A DNA stretch of 6,094 nt from positions 1 to 6,094 of the forward strand of contig JAKBAL010000139.1 of the NCBI GenBank assembly GCA_021809225.1, given 5' to 3'. Below are positions 6,025 through 6,094 of the stretch, piece after piece. The notes below the pieces were generated by a model. That model searched no databases and was not told where the DNA came from. It was given only the letters and a program-made list of their open reading frames with translations. A program made the position numbers and the translations under genes. The number at the start of each line of letters is the position of its first letter. The stretch's first letter is position 1. The DNA comes from Pseudomonadota bacterium. Lineage in GTDB: Bacteria > Pseudomonadota > Alphaproteobacteria > UBA9655.

Positions 6025-6047
6025 AGGGGTTTAGGTTCTATCCGGTT

Positions 6048-6094
6048 TTGTCATTCCCCCCGGGCGGTCGAGTAGCCCGGAGCTAATGCTCCAG
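6048..6094. repeat. GC-rich hairpin repeat, cut by the window edge
   Basis: After TGTCATTCC come two overlapping hairpins: CCGGGC-9 nt-GCCCGG (6060-6080) and GGAGC-TAAT-GCTCC (6079-6092). They share two G bases, so they cannot both form fully. The second hairpin matches the one at 3001-3014 in 13 of 15 bases when one flanking C is included, which suggests the same repeat family. The element probably continues beyond the window. It lies next to the truncated toxin gene. Confidence 0.55.

Overview
The window reads as part of an AT-rich bacterial chromosome, most likely from a host-associated alphaproteobacterium (for example a Holosporales/Paracaedibacter-like symbiont). This lineage guess is inference. 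It rests on an alphaproteobacterial-looking ribosome hibernation factor, a queuine-salvage gene pair of the type known from Chlamydia, small secreted Cys-rich proteins, short GC-rich palindromic repeats between genes, and a decaying toxin-antitoxin module. No rRNA, tRNA, CRISPR array or insertion sequence with a transposase is visible.

Layout, left to right. (1) The left edge carries the first 118 codons of a minus-strand hpf/raiA-type gene. Its promoter has a perfect 17-bp palindrome filling the space between -35 and -10. (2) Next is a minus-strand gene for an exported 116-aa protein with 14 cysteines in three related blocks. (3) Divergent from it, behind a good sigma70-like promoter, is a complete plus-strand acetoacetyl-CoA synthetase (656 aa). 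Its adenylate-forming signature has an Asp where Gly is usual. (4) A 181-bp gap holds a GC-rich repeat built of small hairpins. (5) A second small exported Cys-rich protein (109 aa, eight mature cysteines, a short internal tandem repeat) follows on the minus strand.

(6) The most interesting unit is a minus-strand two-gene operon. A YhhQ-family membrane transporter (246 aa) overlaps the start of a tRNA-guanine transglycosylase (about 401 aa). The transglycosylase lacks the usual GLAVGE substrate loop and has GSLGAN instead. By alignment this puts Gly where bacterial enzymes have Val, the same change eukaryotic enzymes use to accept queuine. Together the genes look like a direct queuine-salvage module: the transporter imports the free base from the host and the enzyme inserts it at position 34 of GUN-anticodon tRNAs. 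(7) The right end holds the remains of a HigBA/RelE-XRE type toxin-antitoxin pair. The toxin lacks its N-terminal half and the antitoxin is split by a +1 frameshift near an A6 run. The window ends inside a second GC-rich hairpin repeat that resembles the one in (4) and lies just outside the toxin truncation point.

Nearly all genes except the synthetase are on the minus strand, and there is no gene-free stretch longer than 300 bases.
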